The notes under the pieces: generated by a model
What the model was told of the DNA's origin: nothing
Database searches by the model: none
The model's input: only the letters and a program-made list of their open reading frames with translations
Shown here: in pieces, positions 1 through 5,036 of the stretch
Position numbering within the stretch: the first letter of the stretch is position 1
How the letters are laid out: each line of letters starts with the position of its first letter
Made by a program: the position numbers and the translations under genes
DNA from: Methanosuratincolales archaeon
Lineage (GTDB): Archaea > Thermoproteota > Methanomethylicia > Methanomethylicales > Methanomethylicaceae
Assembly (NCBI GenBank): GCA_937930465.1
Contig: CALGKV010000046.1
Span: 1-5,038 of the forward strand
Direction: 5' to 3'
DNA: 5,038 nt

Positions 1-63
1 GCCCAGGAGCTTTCGAAATTGGCGGTTGAGCTTGAGGGGATCGTATCAAAATTTAAGATTTGA
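1..63 (+). CDS. C-terminal end of a probable methyl-accepting chemotaxis protein (partial)
   Basis: The window opens inside a plus-strand reading frame whose last 20 codons read AQELSKLAVELEGIVSKFKI, followed by TGA at 61-63. The start lies beyond the left edge. The pattern is a heptad-like amphipathic helix (A-x-E-L-x-x-L-A-x-x-L) ending in a short F-K-I tail. Many methyl-accepting chemotaxis proteins end this way: their cytoplasmic coiled-coil hairpin, which signals to CheA/CheW, closes with an 'LA..L...v..F' tail. The codons suit a gene and the translation is clearly helical, but 20 residues cannot prove the family. Other coiled-coil proteins could end similarly. The reading frame is well supported and the family is an inference. 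Confidence 0.5.
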   Translation, partial: AQELSKLAVELEGIVSKFKI

Positions 64-220
64 GTTGTTTATAATAAATGCCGTAGAGGTGATAAGTTAA
101 TCCAAAAAGCTTTAAGATAATAATTATAAAATAGATATTAAAAAAACAACAAAATTTATTTAATTTAGCGAGTTTTCATGTCTATAATAGAATGTTCAAT
201 AAAGTTATATCATTCAACTA
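64..220. other. A/T-rich intergenic spacer with a plus-strand TATA-like element
   Basis: This stretch is very A/T-rich and has no convincing reading frame on either strand. It must contain the 3' end of the upstream partial gene, but no strong terminator hairpin is visible. The best regulatory candidate is a TATA-like GTTATATC at 204-211. By the usual archaeal spacing of about 25-30 bases it would place a plus-strand transcription start near 232-236, exactly where base composition changes and the structured island begins. A second A/T box, TATAATAG, lies at 183-190. Confidence 0.4.
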
Positions 221-431
221 ATGAAAAATTCAAAATCCTGTTAGTTCTAGGAATTGATGGGTCTTATGCCTGCCAACTAAACGGGTCAGGCGATTAGGGT
301 TTGCCGTCTTAATGAGAAACACCCAAGCAATAATGGGCTTGGTCTGCTCGAAGTTTACCGATTCTTTCGGAATCAAGGATCTGCAAAAATCCCAAAGGTT
401 TAAAAAATGGGTCATTCAGTAAATTTTTCAT
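221..431. other. Structured island bounded by a 10-bp inverted repeat (ncRNA, leader or element relic)
   Basis: A perfect inverted repeat, ATGAAAAATT at 221-230 and its complement at 422-431, encloses about 190 bases of distinctly higher G+C than the flanks. Inside are three short hairpins. The first pairs GCCTGCC (268-274) with GG-T-CAGGC (284-291, one bulge). The second pairs CCAAGC (323-328) with GCTTGG (337-342) around an 8-base loop. The third pairs GATTC (360-364) with GAATC (370-374) around TTTCG. A TATA-like element at 204-211 would start a transcript near 232. A plus-strand frame is open from about 258 to a TAA at 420-422 (54 codons) but has no convincing start codon or ribosome site. 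I do not recognise it as a tRNA, a riboswitch or a C/D-box RNA. It may be a non-coding RNA, a 5' leader of the next gene, or a decayed mobile element. Confidence 0.3.
399..407 (+). promoter_or_regulatory. TATA-like box, candidate promoter for the small membrane protein
   Basis: TTTAAAAAA at 399-407 is centred about 27-29 bases before the ATG at 432. It could drive a leaderless transcript beginning at that ATG, giving the longer 160-residue form of the downstream protein. A competing A/T box (ATAATAATA, 466-474) would instead start transcription near 497 and support the ATG at 513. The sequence does not decide between them. Confidence 0.35.
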
Positions 432-512
432 ATGTTATCTCCTGAATTCGCACTTGTTCAAAATGATAATAATAGTTACGAGGTTGGACACGAGAGGGAA
501 CAAAGAACAAAA

Positions 513-914
513 ATGAAATTGCTCGCTGTAGTGCTACTGATTCTTGCATCCCTCTCGGTTTACGCAACCTACGGTTGGATTCTTGATATTGATGACAACA
601 TGCGACCATTTATGCTTATGGGGGTGCCGTCCGTTGTTGATACAGGCGCGGGAAGTGGAATCTTGCTAAGGATAAAGAGCGTCTGCAATGAGCCTCTTCT
701 CATCTCTTCTTTGAGGCTAAAGGCGGATTCTCTTGGGAACCCTGCCTCCAGCGAAGTGCTTACGATCACAGCATTCTCATGCAGGGAGATTGCGCCAGGG
801 GAACTGATGCAGATCACGGCATTTTCGCCAGTCCGCCTCGACGGAAGTGTCTATGAAGGTTACATCACTATCAACGGCAAAGATTACTCTTTTGTGGCAC
901 GAAAAGGCACCTGA
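513..914 (+). CDS. Hypothetical small membrane-anchored or secreted protein
   Basis: I do not recognise this protein. From ATG 513 it has 133 residues. Residues 2-24 form one hydrophobic segment (LLAVVLLILASLSVYATYGW), preceded by a single lysine, so it is a signal peptide or N-terminal membrane anchor. The rest is a β-rich, presumably extracytoplasmic domain with alternating hydrophobic residues, a 'VCNEPLLISSLRL' strand pair, a turn at 'IAPGE' and a final 'YEGYITINGKDYSF' hairpin. This resembles the small Ig-like β-sandwiches seen on archaeal surface proteins, but that is inference. The only two cysteines of the mature part, C58 and C90, could form a disulfide. The frame is open back to ATG 432, adding 27 polar residues before the hydrophobic segment. 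I prefer 513 because the anchor then sits at the N-terminus, although a TATA-like box at 399-407 would suit a leaderless start at 432. Confidence 0.65.
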   Translation: MKLLAVVLLILASLSVYATYGWILDIDDNMRPFMLMGVPSVVDTGAGSGILLRIKSVCNEPLLISSLRLKADSLGNPASSEVLTITAFSCREIAPGELMQITAFSPVRLDGSVYEGYITINGKDYSFVARKGT

Positions 915-992
915 ACCTGCAGGACTCGCCTTCCATCATGGGGCGGTTCCATAATGATTTTCCAGTTCCAGAACTAGACTGAGCGCAGAAGG

Positions 993-1009
993 TTTTCTTT
1001 AACTTATTA
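993..1009 (+). terminator. Probable T-rich terminator of the small membrane protein
   Basis: TTTTCTTT followed by AACTTATT lies about 80 bases after the stop codon of the plus-strand gene. Archaeal RNA polymerase can terminate at such U-rich tracts without a stable hairpin. A second T-rich stretch follows at 1032-1046. The call rests on composition and position only. Confidence 0.35.
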
Positions 1010-1116
1010 ATGAGGTACCTCTAGTGGCCGCACTTTTACGATTTTCCCAGGAAGGCAGAGTCTTGTGAAATAAGCAATAATCGATAATGTGTATTTAAAT
1101 TCATATAATAACTTTA

Positions 1117-1134
1117 CAAAAATATAAAAATATA
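1117..1134 (-). terminator. T-tract terminator of glutamine synthetase
   Basis: Read on the minus strand, two T5 runs (1126-1130 and 1118-1122) separated by ATA lie about 25-40 bases after the glutamine synthetase stop codon. This is the expected form of an archaeal intrinsic terminator, and there is no strong hairpin before it. Confidence 0.55.
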
Positions 1135-1157
1135 GTTGCTTAAAGGAGGTATGTGGT

Positions 1158-2522
1158 TCAGAGCCTGCGGATGTACCTCTCGACCTCCCAGTCAGTCACC
1201 TGGATGCGGTAAGCGTCCCACTCCTTCCTCTTCACTGAGATGTAGTTCTCAAAAGCGGTTTCCCCTAGGACCTCCTTCATGAACTCGCTCCGCTCCGTTT
1301 CGTCGAGCGCCTCCTTAAGCGACTCGGGCAGCGATATGATGTTGCGGGCCTTCCTTTCCTCGTAGCTCATCTTATAAACGTTGAGCTCAGTCGGGGGTCC
1401 AGGGTCTATTTTGTTCTTTATCCCGTCTAGCATCGCCATGCTGAGTACAGCGAACTGGAGGTATGGGTTCCCAGCTGGATCAGGGCAGCGGATTTCGAAC
1501 CTTGCTGCGTTCTTCCTTCCGCCAAAGTTCGGAACCCTGATCAGTGGAGACCTGTTCTTGAATGCCCAAGCCACGTATACGGGCGCCTCGTACCCAGGCA
1601 CAAGCCTCTTGTAAGAGTTCGGCCAAGAGGCTAGCACCGAGCACATCTCCCTCCCGTGCTTGAGCTGGCCGCCAATGCTGTACCTTGCGATGTCGGATAG
1701 GTAATTCGCGTTAGGATCCTCCGAATAGAACATGTTCTTCGTCAAGTCCAGGTTCCAAAGGCTCTGGTGCACATGCATCCCCGACCCGTTAACCCCGAAG
1801 AACGGCTTTGGCATATACGTGGCTATATAGCCGTTCTTAGCAGCCACAACCTTGGTGACCATCTTCATTGTTATGGTCCTATCCGCAGTAGCCAGACCAT
1901 CGTCGTACTTGAAGTCAATCTCGTTCTGCCCGAGGGCGACCTCGTGGTGAGAGATCTCTATATTGATCCCGAACATCTCCGCAGTGTCCGCGATCTCCCT
2001 CCTGAGCTCGTCTGTCAGATCGCCTGGGTGGAAGTCGAAATACCCTGCCATATCTATCGGCTTGGGGACCAGCGAGTTCTCGTCCTCCTTGACAACGAAG
2101 AACTCGAGTTCTGGTGCGCAGAAGAATCTGAATCCTGCCTCCTTGCATTTAGCCATTGCCCTCTCAAGGATATACCTTGGATCGCCCTCGAAGCGCTTGT
2201 TGTCCGGTGTATAGACGTCGCAGATTAGCCTGCAGGAAGATTTCTCCTTGACCCTCCACGGTATCACCGCATACGTGGTCGGGTCTGGATAGAGCACCAT
2301 GTCAGACTCCTCGATTGACCTATATCCGGTTATTGAGGAGCCGTCGAAAGACTGCCCGTTCTCGAATATGCTTTCTATGTTCTTGGTGCTGACAGCCAGG
2401 CTCTTGAGCACCCCGTTCAAATCAGTAAACTGGAGCCTGGCAAACCTTATGTTGTTCTCGTTTATCTCATTGACCACTTGGGTCACTTTTTCCTTCCAGA
2501 CCGCATCTTTAAAGTTCTTCAT
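1158..2522 (-). CDS. glnA: Glutamine synthetase, type I alpha
   Basis: This enzyme condenses ammonium and glutamate to glutamine using ATP, in the cytoplasm, as a dodecamer. The protein has 454 residues from ATG 2522. Visible signatures are the β-grasp-domain loop FDGSSITGY (59-67), the metal-binding glutamates in APELEF (E138, E140), SHHEVALGQNEIDF (E194, E201), NGSGMHVH (246-252, with H250), the flap KRLVPGYEAP (E312), RSPLIRVP (R324, R329) and ARFEIRCPDPAGNPYL (E343, R345). The tyrosine adenylylated in GSI-beta enzymes (NLYDLP) is absent; this protein has NIISLP (394-399). With the length, that indicates the non-adenylylated alpha class. Where Bacillus GS has Arg62 in GFVRIEESDM for glutamine feedback, this protein has GYRSIEESDM, so the arginine is one place earlier. 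A TTG at 2549 could extend the frame, but it falls about at the predicted transcription start. ATG 2522 has GGTGGG just upstream and is preferred. Confidence 0.97.
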   Translation of the reverse strand: MKNFKDAVWKEKVTQVVNEINENNIRFARLQFTDLNGVLKSLAVSTKNIESIFENGQSFDGSSITGYRSIEESDMVLYPDPTTYAVIPWRVKEKSSCRLICDVYTPDNKRFEGDPRYILERAMAKCKEAGFRFFCAPELEFFVVKEDENSLVPKPIDMAGYFDFHPGDLTDELRREIADTAEMFGINIEISHHEVALGQNEIDFKYDDGLATADRTITMKMVTKVVAAKNGYIATYMPKPFFGVNGSGMHVHQSLWNLDLTKNMFYSEDPNANYLSDIARYSIGGQLKHGREMCSVLASWPNSYKRLVPGYEAPVYVAWAFKNRSPLIRVPNFGGRKNAARFEIRCPDPAGNPYLQFAVLSMAMLDGIKNKIDPGPPTELNVYKMSYEERKARNIISLPESLKEALDETERSEFMKEVLGETAFENYISVKRKEWDAYRIQVTDWEVERYIRRL

Positions 2523-2566
2523 GTTCCCACCGATCAAATAACAATCCAAACAACATCTTTCTATGC

Positions 2567-2582
2567 ATATATAAAAGTTTCC
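2567..2582 (-). promoter_or_regulatory. BRE/TATA promoter of glutamine synthetase
   Basis: On the minus strand, GGAAAC (2582-2577, BRE-like) runs directly into TTTTATATAT (2576-2567), a near-consensus archaeal TATA box. Transcription should start near 2543-2548, leaving a leader of roughly 20-25 bases before ATG 2522. This is the clearest promoter in the window. A second A/T-rich box (CTTTATTTAG, about 2593-2602) lies just upstream. Confidence 0.75.
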
Positions 2583-2616
2583 GATATTTTTCTAAATAAA
2601 GTTTAGTGAAGACCGC

Positions 2617-2634
2617 ATAAAATAAAAAAAATTT
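2617..2634 (-). terminator. T-tract terminator of the peroxiredoxin-superoxide reductase operon
   Basis: On the minus strand a T8 run (2631-2624) is followed by A and TTTT, some 50 bases after the superoxide reductase stop codon and before the glutamine synthetase promoter. This fits an archaeal U-rich terminator and argues that glutamine synthetase is a separate transcription unit. Confidence 0.6.
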
Positions 2635-2681
2635 CAAGATGATGTTTTGAATTTGGCGTATGGGAAAGGGTTGCATCTGGG

Positions 2682-3062
2682 CTACTTTTGGTATGTCCAG
2701 AGGCCGTGTATGTTGCAGTACTCCCTTGCCTTATTCACTTCCACAGTCGTCTCGAACTCAGCTTCCGGATTATCTTTGGGGGTCAGGAACCTTATCATAA
2801 CTGTGTCTTCTGCCGATGCCTCGATCCATTCTATGTAGTGCTCCGGAATCATTGGGTGCGGAGTCGACCCTACCTTGATCCTGTAGCCCTTCCCCGTCCT
2901 CTCAACCACCGGCACGTGCTTCTCCTTGCCCATGTCGGCGGTCTTCTCGGTCTGGAGCTTCATTGGTTTCCCACAGCAAACCAACTGCCCTGGTCCGGCG
3001 TGCATCACCATCACTATGTTCCCGCAGACCTCGCACTTGTAGACCTGCAACCTCTCTGTCAT
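2682..3062 (-). CDS. dfx: Desulfoferrodoxin / two-iron superoxide reductase
   Basis: This cytoplasmic enzyme reduces superoxide to hydrogen peroxide without producing oxygen. It is characteristic of anaerobes and is usually fed by rubredoxin or a similar donor. The 126-residue protein has both iron sites. The N-terminal desulforedoxin-type FeCys4 site is C10, C13 (CEVC) and C29, C30 (CC). The catalytic neelaredoxin-type FeHis4Cys site is H49, H69 (TPHP), H75 and H119 plus C116 (CNIHG). The catalytic pair E47-K48 (EKH) is present, so it should be active. The numbering matches the characterised Desulfoarculus baarsii enzyme as I remember it. The frame extends upstream to 3098, but ATG 3062 is chosen because it overlaps the peroxiredoxin stop (ATGA) and has a strong ribosome site, GGGGGAG, about 6 bases upstream. 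It is the second gene of that operon, and its product H2O2 is the partner enzyme's substrate. Confidence 0.96.
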   Translation of the reverse strand: MTERLQVYKCEVCGNIVMVMHAGPGQLVCCGKPMKLQTEKTADMGKEKHVPVVERTGKGYRIKVGSTPHPMIPEHYIEWIEASAEDTVMIRFLTPKDNPEAEFETTVEVNKAREYCNIHGLWTYQK

Positions 3063-3733
3063 TTCTTCTCCCCCTCGAGTTTCCTGTAGCAGAACCACCA
3101 GTCAAAACCCTCGTACTTCTTGAGCCTCTCCTTTGCGTCCTTTACATTGTTAGGCGGTGGGACTATTGCCTTGTCTCCTATGACTTCGTTGTTAGGCCAG
3201 TTTGCTGGCAGAGCGACATTCTCCTTGTCGCTGACCTGGAGCGCCTTCAGGAACCTCAGGATCTCGTCCATGTTCCTCCCGACCGAGAGCGGGTAGTAGA
3301 GTATCCCCCTTATTATCCCATCCGGGTCTATGATGAATGTCGCCCTCACCGCCTGCGTGCCCTTAGCTTCAGGGTGCAACATTCCGTACAGCGCCGCTAT
3401 CTTTCCTGTGTTGTCCGCTATTATTGGGAACGGGATCTCGACCTTCAGATTATCAGCTATCCACTCCTCCCACTTCATGTGTGAATAGACTTGGTCTATA
3501 GAAAGCCCTACTAGCTCGGTATTAAGCTCCTTGAACTTGTCATACCTCTTCGCGAAAGCAACGAACTCTGTCGTGCAGACTGGAGTGAAGTCTGCCGGAT
3601 GGCTGAAGAGTATTACCCATTTGCCCTTGTAGTCTGCTGGGAAGTTGATCGGTCCCTTTGTGGTCTGGGCCGAGAAAGTCGGCGCCTGGTCGCCTATTAG
3701 AGGCAAACTCCTAATTTCTGAAATTTTAATCAC
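3059..3733 (-). CDS. Peroxiredoxin (archaeal Prx6/ApTPx-like, AhpC-TSA family)
   Basis: This thiol peroxidase reduces hydrogen peroxide and organic peroxides in the cytoplasm. The 224-residue protein has the active-site motif HPADFTPVC (45-53), with peroxidatic Cys53, Thr50 and Pro46, and the conserved Arg130 (QAVR). It also carries the long archaeal C-terminal arm with WPNNEVIG (179-186), PPPNN (192-196) and DWWFC (211-215). Cys215 corresponds to the C-terminal cysteine of Aeropyrum ApTPx (C213). The second arm cysteine of that enzyme (C207) is replaced by Gly209. The first codon is GTG 3733, which lies where transcription from the TATA-like box at 3756-3765 should begin, so the message may be leaderless. 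A TTG at 3706 would give a start nearer to relatives that begin just before PLIG, but its AGGAG is only 1 base away. The stop overlaps the superoxide reductase start by 4 bases, implying coupled translation. Confidence 0.95.
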   Translation of the reverse strand: MIKISEIRSLPLIGDQAPTFSAQTTKGPINFPADYKGKWVILFSHPADFTPVCTTEFVAFAKRYDKFKELNTELVGLSIDQVYSHMKWEEWIADNLKVEIPFPIIADNTGKIAALYGMLHPEAKGTQAVRATFIIDPDGIIRGILYYPLSVGRNMDEILRFLKALQVSDKENVALPANWPNNEVIGDKAIVPPPNNVKDAKERLKKYEGFDWWFCYRKLEGEKK

Positions 3734-3755
3734 CTATTCTTATAGTGCCTTCCTT

Positions 3756-3765
3756 CTTAATAAGC
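3756..3765 (-). promoter_or_regulatory. TATA-like promoter of the peroxiredoxin operon
   Basis: On the minus strand GCTTATTAAG (3765-3756) is centred about 27 bases before the GTG start at 3733, the spacing expected for a leaderless archaeal transcript. A second candidate, CTATAAG (3745-3739), would start transcription inside the N-terminal codons and favour a shorter protein. The box lies only about 20 bases from the divergent promoter at 3781-3793. Confidence 0.5.
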
Positions 3766-3780
3766 TTTGAACTCGAGCCA

Positions 3781-3793
3781 GAAAAAGTTTAAC
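3781..3793 (+). promoter_or_regulatory. BRE/TATA-like promoter of the Ogg2 gene
   Basis: GAAAAA (3781-3786, BRE-like) followed by GTTTAAC (3787-3793) is centred about 26 bases before a predicted start near 3816-3818, giving a leader of roughly 12 bases before GTG 3829. The leader carries GATGATC (3818-3824), a weak partial match to the archaeal ribosome site. It lies in the same 95-base spacer as the divergent peroxiredoxin promoter. Confidence 0.5.
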
Positions 3794-3828
3794 TGTTTGA
3801 TGCCTCTGATACTAGCCGATGATCGTCC

Positions 3829-4707
3829 GTGCGATCAAGGACTTTGGAAGCGATCGATAGGTTCAATGCTATGCACCGCCGTGAGGTCAGAGCCGATGTC
3901 CAGGAAGAGACGGGGCGGCGCCTTGTGGTCGTTTTTAGGGGTTCGATCATTGAGAGCTGTTGCGCGTATGATTATTTCGACGATCTCGCGGCGATCTTGG
4001 AGGAGATTCATGGCGTCAAATATGTGGCGTGGCATTTCTCTACTTTGCCGAAGCAATGCCCCGCTTTCATAGTTACATATGCTAGGATCGACTTCCTCGA
4101 CCAGCTTAGGATTGTCATTGATAAAATCCGCCCGAGGGTCCTGGAGAGGATGGTCGAATTCGAGGCAGTTGGGCGCAGGATGGATCGGGGCGAGATATTC
4201 AGCGAGCTCTGCTTCTGCATCCTCACTGCCAACTACACGGCTGAAGGTGGTATTAGGATACAGCAGAGCCTGGCAAAGCATTTCATGGACAAACCTCAGC
4301 AGGAGATGGCAGAGTGCCTAAGGTCGCTTGGCCACAGGTTCCCAAACAAGCGTGCAGAATTCATATGCGGAGCTAGGCAGCTCTGCGACGTGATCGTCCA
4401 GGCGCTCAAGATGGATGACCTTCAGGCCAGGGAGTGGCTCGTGGGGAATGTGAAGGGCCTAGGTTACAAGGAGGCCAGCCACTTCCTCAGGAACATCGGA
4501 CGGAAGGACGTTGCAATCATCGACAGGCACATCCTCCGCTTTCTGAAGGATAAAGAGATAATCGCTTCAGCCCCGAAAACCCTGTCCCGCAGGAGTTACC
4601 TTTCATTCGAGAGGCTGCTTTCTGCGGTGTCCAACTCTATGGGCATAAGCCTAGCAGAGCTCGATCTATATCTCTGGTACATGATGACCGGAAAGATCTT
4701 GAAATAG
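3829..4707 (+). CDS. ogg: 8-oxoguanine DNA glycosylase/AP lyase, Ogg2 type, with N-terminal extension
   Basis: This bifunctional base-excision repair enzyme removes 8-oxoguanine and cuts the abasic strand. The C-terminal ~205 residues are a textbook archaeal Ogg2: FSELCFCILTANYTAEGG (124-141), LGHRFPNKRAEFI (167-179), and the helix-hairpin-helix GLGYKEASHFLRNIG (210-224) with catalytic Lys214. Next come VAIIDRHILR (228-237) with Asp232, PKTLSRRSY (249-257), and ELDLYLWYMMTGKILK ending in Lys292. The Lys-Asp spacing of 18 equals that of Methanocaldococcus Ogg (K129/D147). The C-terminal lysine is the residue known to distinguish 8-oxoguanine from guanine. The protein is 292 residues, against about 207 for the family. 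Residues 1-85 are an extra domain, apparently α-β-β-α-β-β, with C44, C45 and C77. An in-frame TGA at 3820-3822 limits the start to GTG 3829; ATG 3871 (M15) is an alternative and still leaves a ~70-residue extension. Confidence 0.93.
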   Translation: MRSRTLEAIDRFNAMHRREVRADVQEETGRRLVVVFRGSIIESCCAYDYFDDLAAILEEIHGVKYVAWHFSTLPKQCPAFIVTYARIDFLDQLRIVIDKIRPRVLERMVEFEAVGRRMDRGEIFSELCFCILTANYTAEGGIRIQQSLAKHFMDKPQQEMAECLRSLGHRFPNKRAEFICGARQLCDVIVQALKMDDLQAREWLVGNVKGLGYKEASHFLRNIGRKDVAIIDRHILRFLKDKEIIASAPKTLSRRSYLSFERLLSAVSNSMGISLAELDLYLWYMMTGKILK

Positions 4708-4807
4708 TGACCCAACGCCCTCTTTCCTGTGTTGATATATTAATGCGAAGGTTAACAATCGCGCCAGGCATCCCTATAGCCATTCCATCGCATTACTTAG
4801 CACCGCC
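4708..4807. repeat. Intergenic spacer with an 8-bp inverted repeat
   Basis: Downstream of the Ogg2 stop there is no gene. TAATGCGA (4741-4748) and TCGCATTA (4788-4795) form a perfect 8-bp inverted repeat around 39 bases that include the palindrome GTTAAC (4752-4757) and a GGC/GCC pair. A pyrimidine-rich stretch at 4718-4727 may contribute to termination of the Ogg2 transcript. The hairpin's role is unknown, and it could be a 3'-end structure. Confidence 0.4.
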
Positions 4808-5036
4808 TCAATTTCGGTTTAATTCTCTTGGCCACTGCTCAACTTTAAAGCACCTGATAGCAGCACTCATTAAGTAGGTGGCTGCTACCTGTATAGGGTT
4901 TCTAGCATCGTCTGCAATGCTCTTAACGCTCAAAATTTTTGAAGGATCTTGTTTTTTTGGCTTTTCAAGTGCAGCCTAACAAAACTCTTAAAATAGCAGC
5001 AGTACAAGCAAACTGCTTTTGAAAAGTTAATTTTTC
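4808..5036 (-). pseudogene. Possible frameshifted coding remnant entering from the right edge
   Basis: On the minus strand one frame is open from the window edge (5036) to a TGA at 4967-4965. A second frame is open from 4975 to a TGA at 4810-4808 (55 codons). Skipping one T near 4967 joins them into one continuous product of about 77 residues. Its first part is hydrophobic (FACTAAILRVLLGC, lipobox-like at LLGC), then a charged linker (EKPKKQDPSK), then a helix-like, protein-like stretch (IADDARNPIQVAATYLMSAA) ending near QWPRELN. Its composition is plausible for a lipoprotein or small secreted protein. No start codon is in the window and I recognise no family. The frame could be open by chance in A/T-rich DNA, or the shift could be a sequencing error. 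Local hairpins (4858-4864 with 4881-4887; 4904-4908 with 4917-4921) offer a non-coding alternative. Confidence 0.3.

Larger units (their letters stand above)
915..1157. other. Convergent intergenic region with 3'-end signals
   Basis: This is the spacer between the converging 3' ends of the membrane-protein gene (plus) and glutamine synthetase (minus). It contains no supported gene. It includes a near-perfect inverted repeat AGTTC-CA-GAACT (963-974), a plus-strand pyrimidine tract TTTTCTTT (993-1000) and a perfect 10-base palindrome GAGGTACCTC (1012-1021). An A/T-rich block at 1085-1134 supplies the minus-strand T tracts. Confidence 0.45.

Noticed and set aside
340..375. T-arm-like hairpin GATTC-TTTCG-GAATC as part of a tRNA
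   Set aside because: The loop has 5 rather than 7 bases, and no acceptor, D or anticodon arms can be placed around it.
230..415. Minus-strand 61-codon frame across the structured island
   Set aside because: No ribosome site or promoter, no recognisable domain, and a plus-strand frame overlaps it fully. The inverted repeat and hairpins explain the region at least as well.
1000..1157. Minus-strand frame reading LCLPGKIVKV, reminiscent of the HypC N-terminus
   Set aside because: The frame has no start codon, the upstream part is a low-complexity A/T translation (YFYIFVKLLYEF), the HypC motif is incomplete (no MC..IPG) and it stops at once. This is most likely chance.
1121..1260. Plus-strand TATA-like sequence followed by AAAGGAGGT and ATG/GTG at 1151-1155, antisense to the 3' end of glutamine synthetase
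   Set aside because: The reading frame that follows ends after about 40 codons, is rich in Cys, Pro and Ser as expected for an antisense shadow, and the ribosome-site match lies directly against the ATG. The T/A-rich block is better explained as the glutamine synthetase terminator.
1767..2228. Long plus-strand frame of 153 codons inside glutamine synthetase
   Set aside because: It lies wholly antisense to highly conserved glutamine synthetase motifs and has no domain character. It is a shadow frame.
2523..2549. Upstream TTG start adding nine residues to glutamine synthetase
   Set aside because: It coincides with the predicted transcription start from the TATA box at 2567-2576, and ATG 2522 has a ribosome site and gives the usual family N-terminus.
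3063..3098. Longer desulfoferrodoxin start giving 12 extra residues
   Set aside because: ATG 3062 has a strong ribosome site and an ATGA overlap with the preceding stop, and places the metal ligands at the positions typical of the family.
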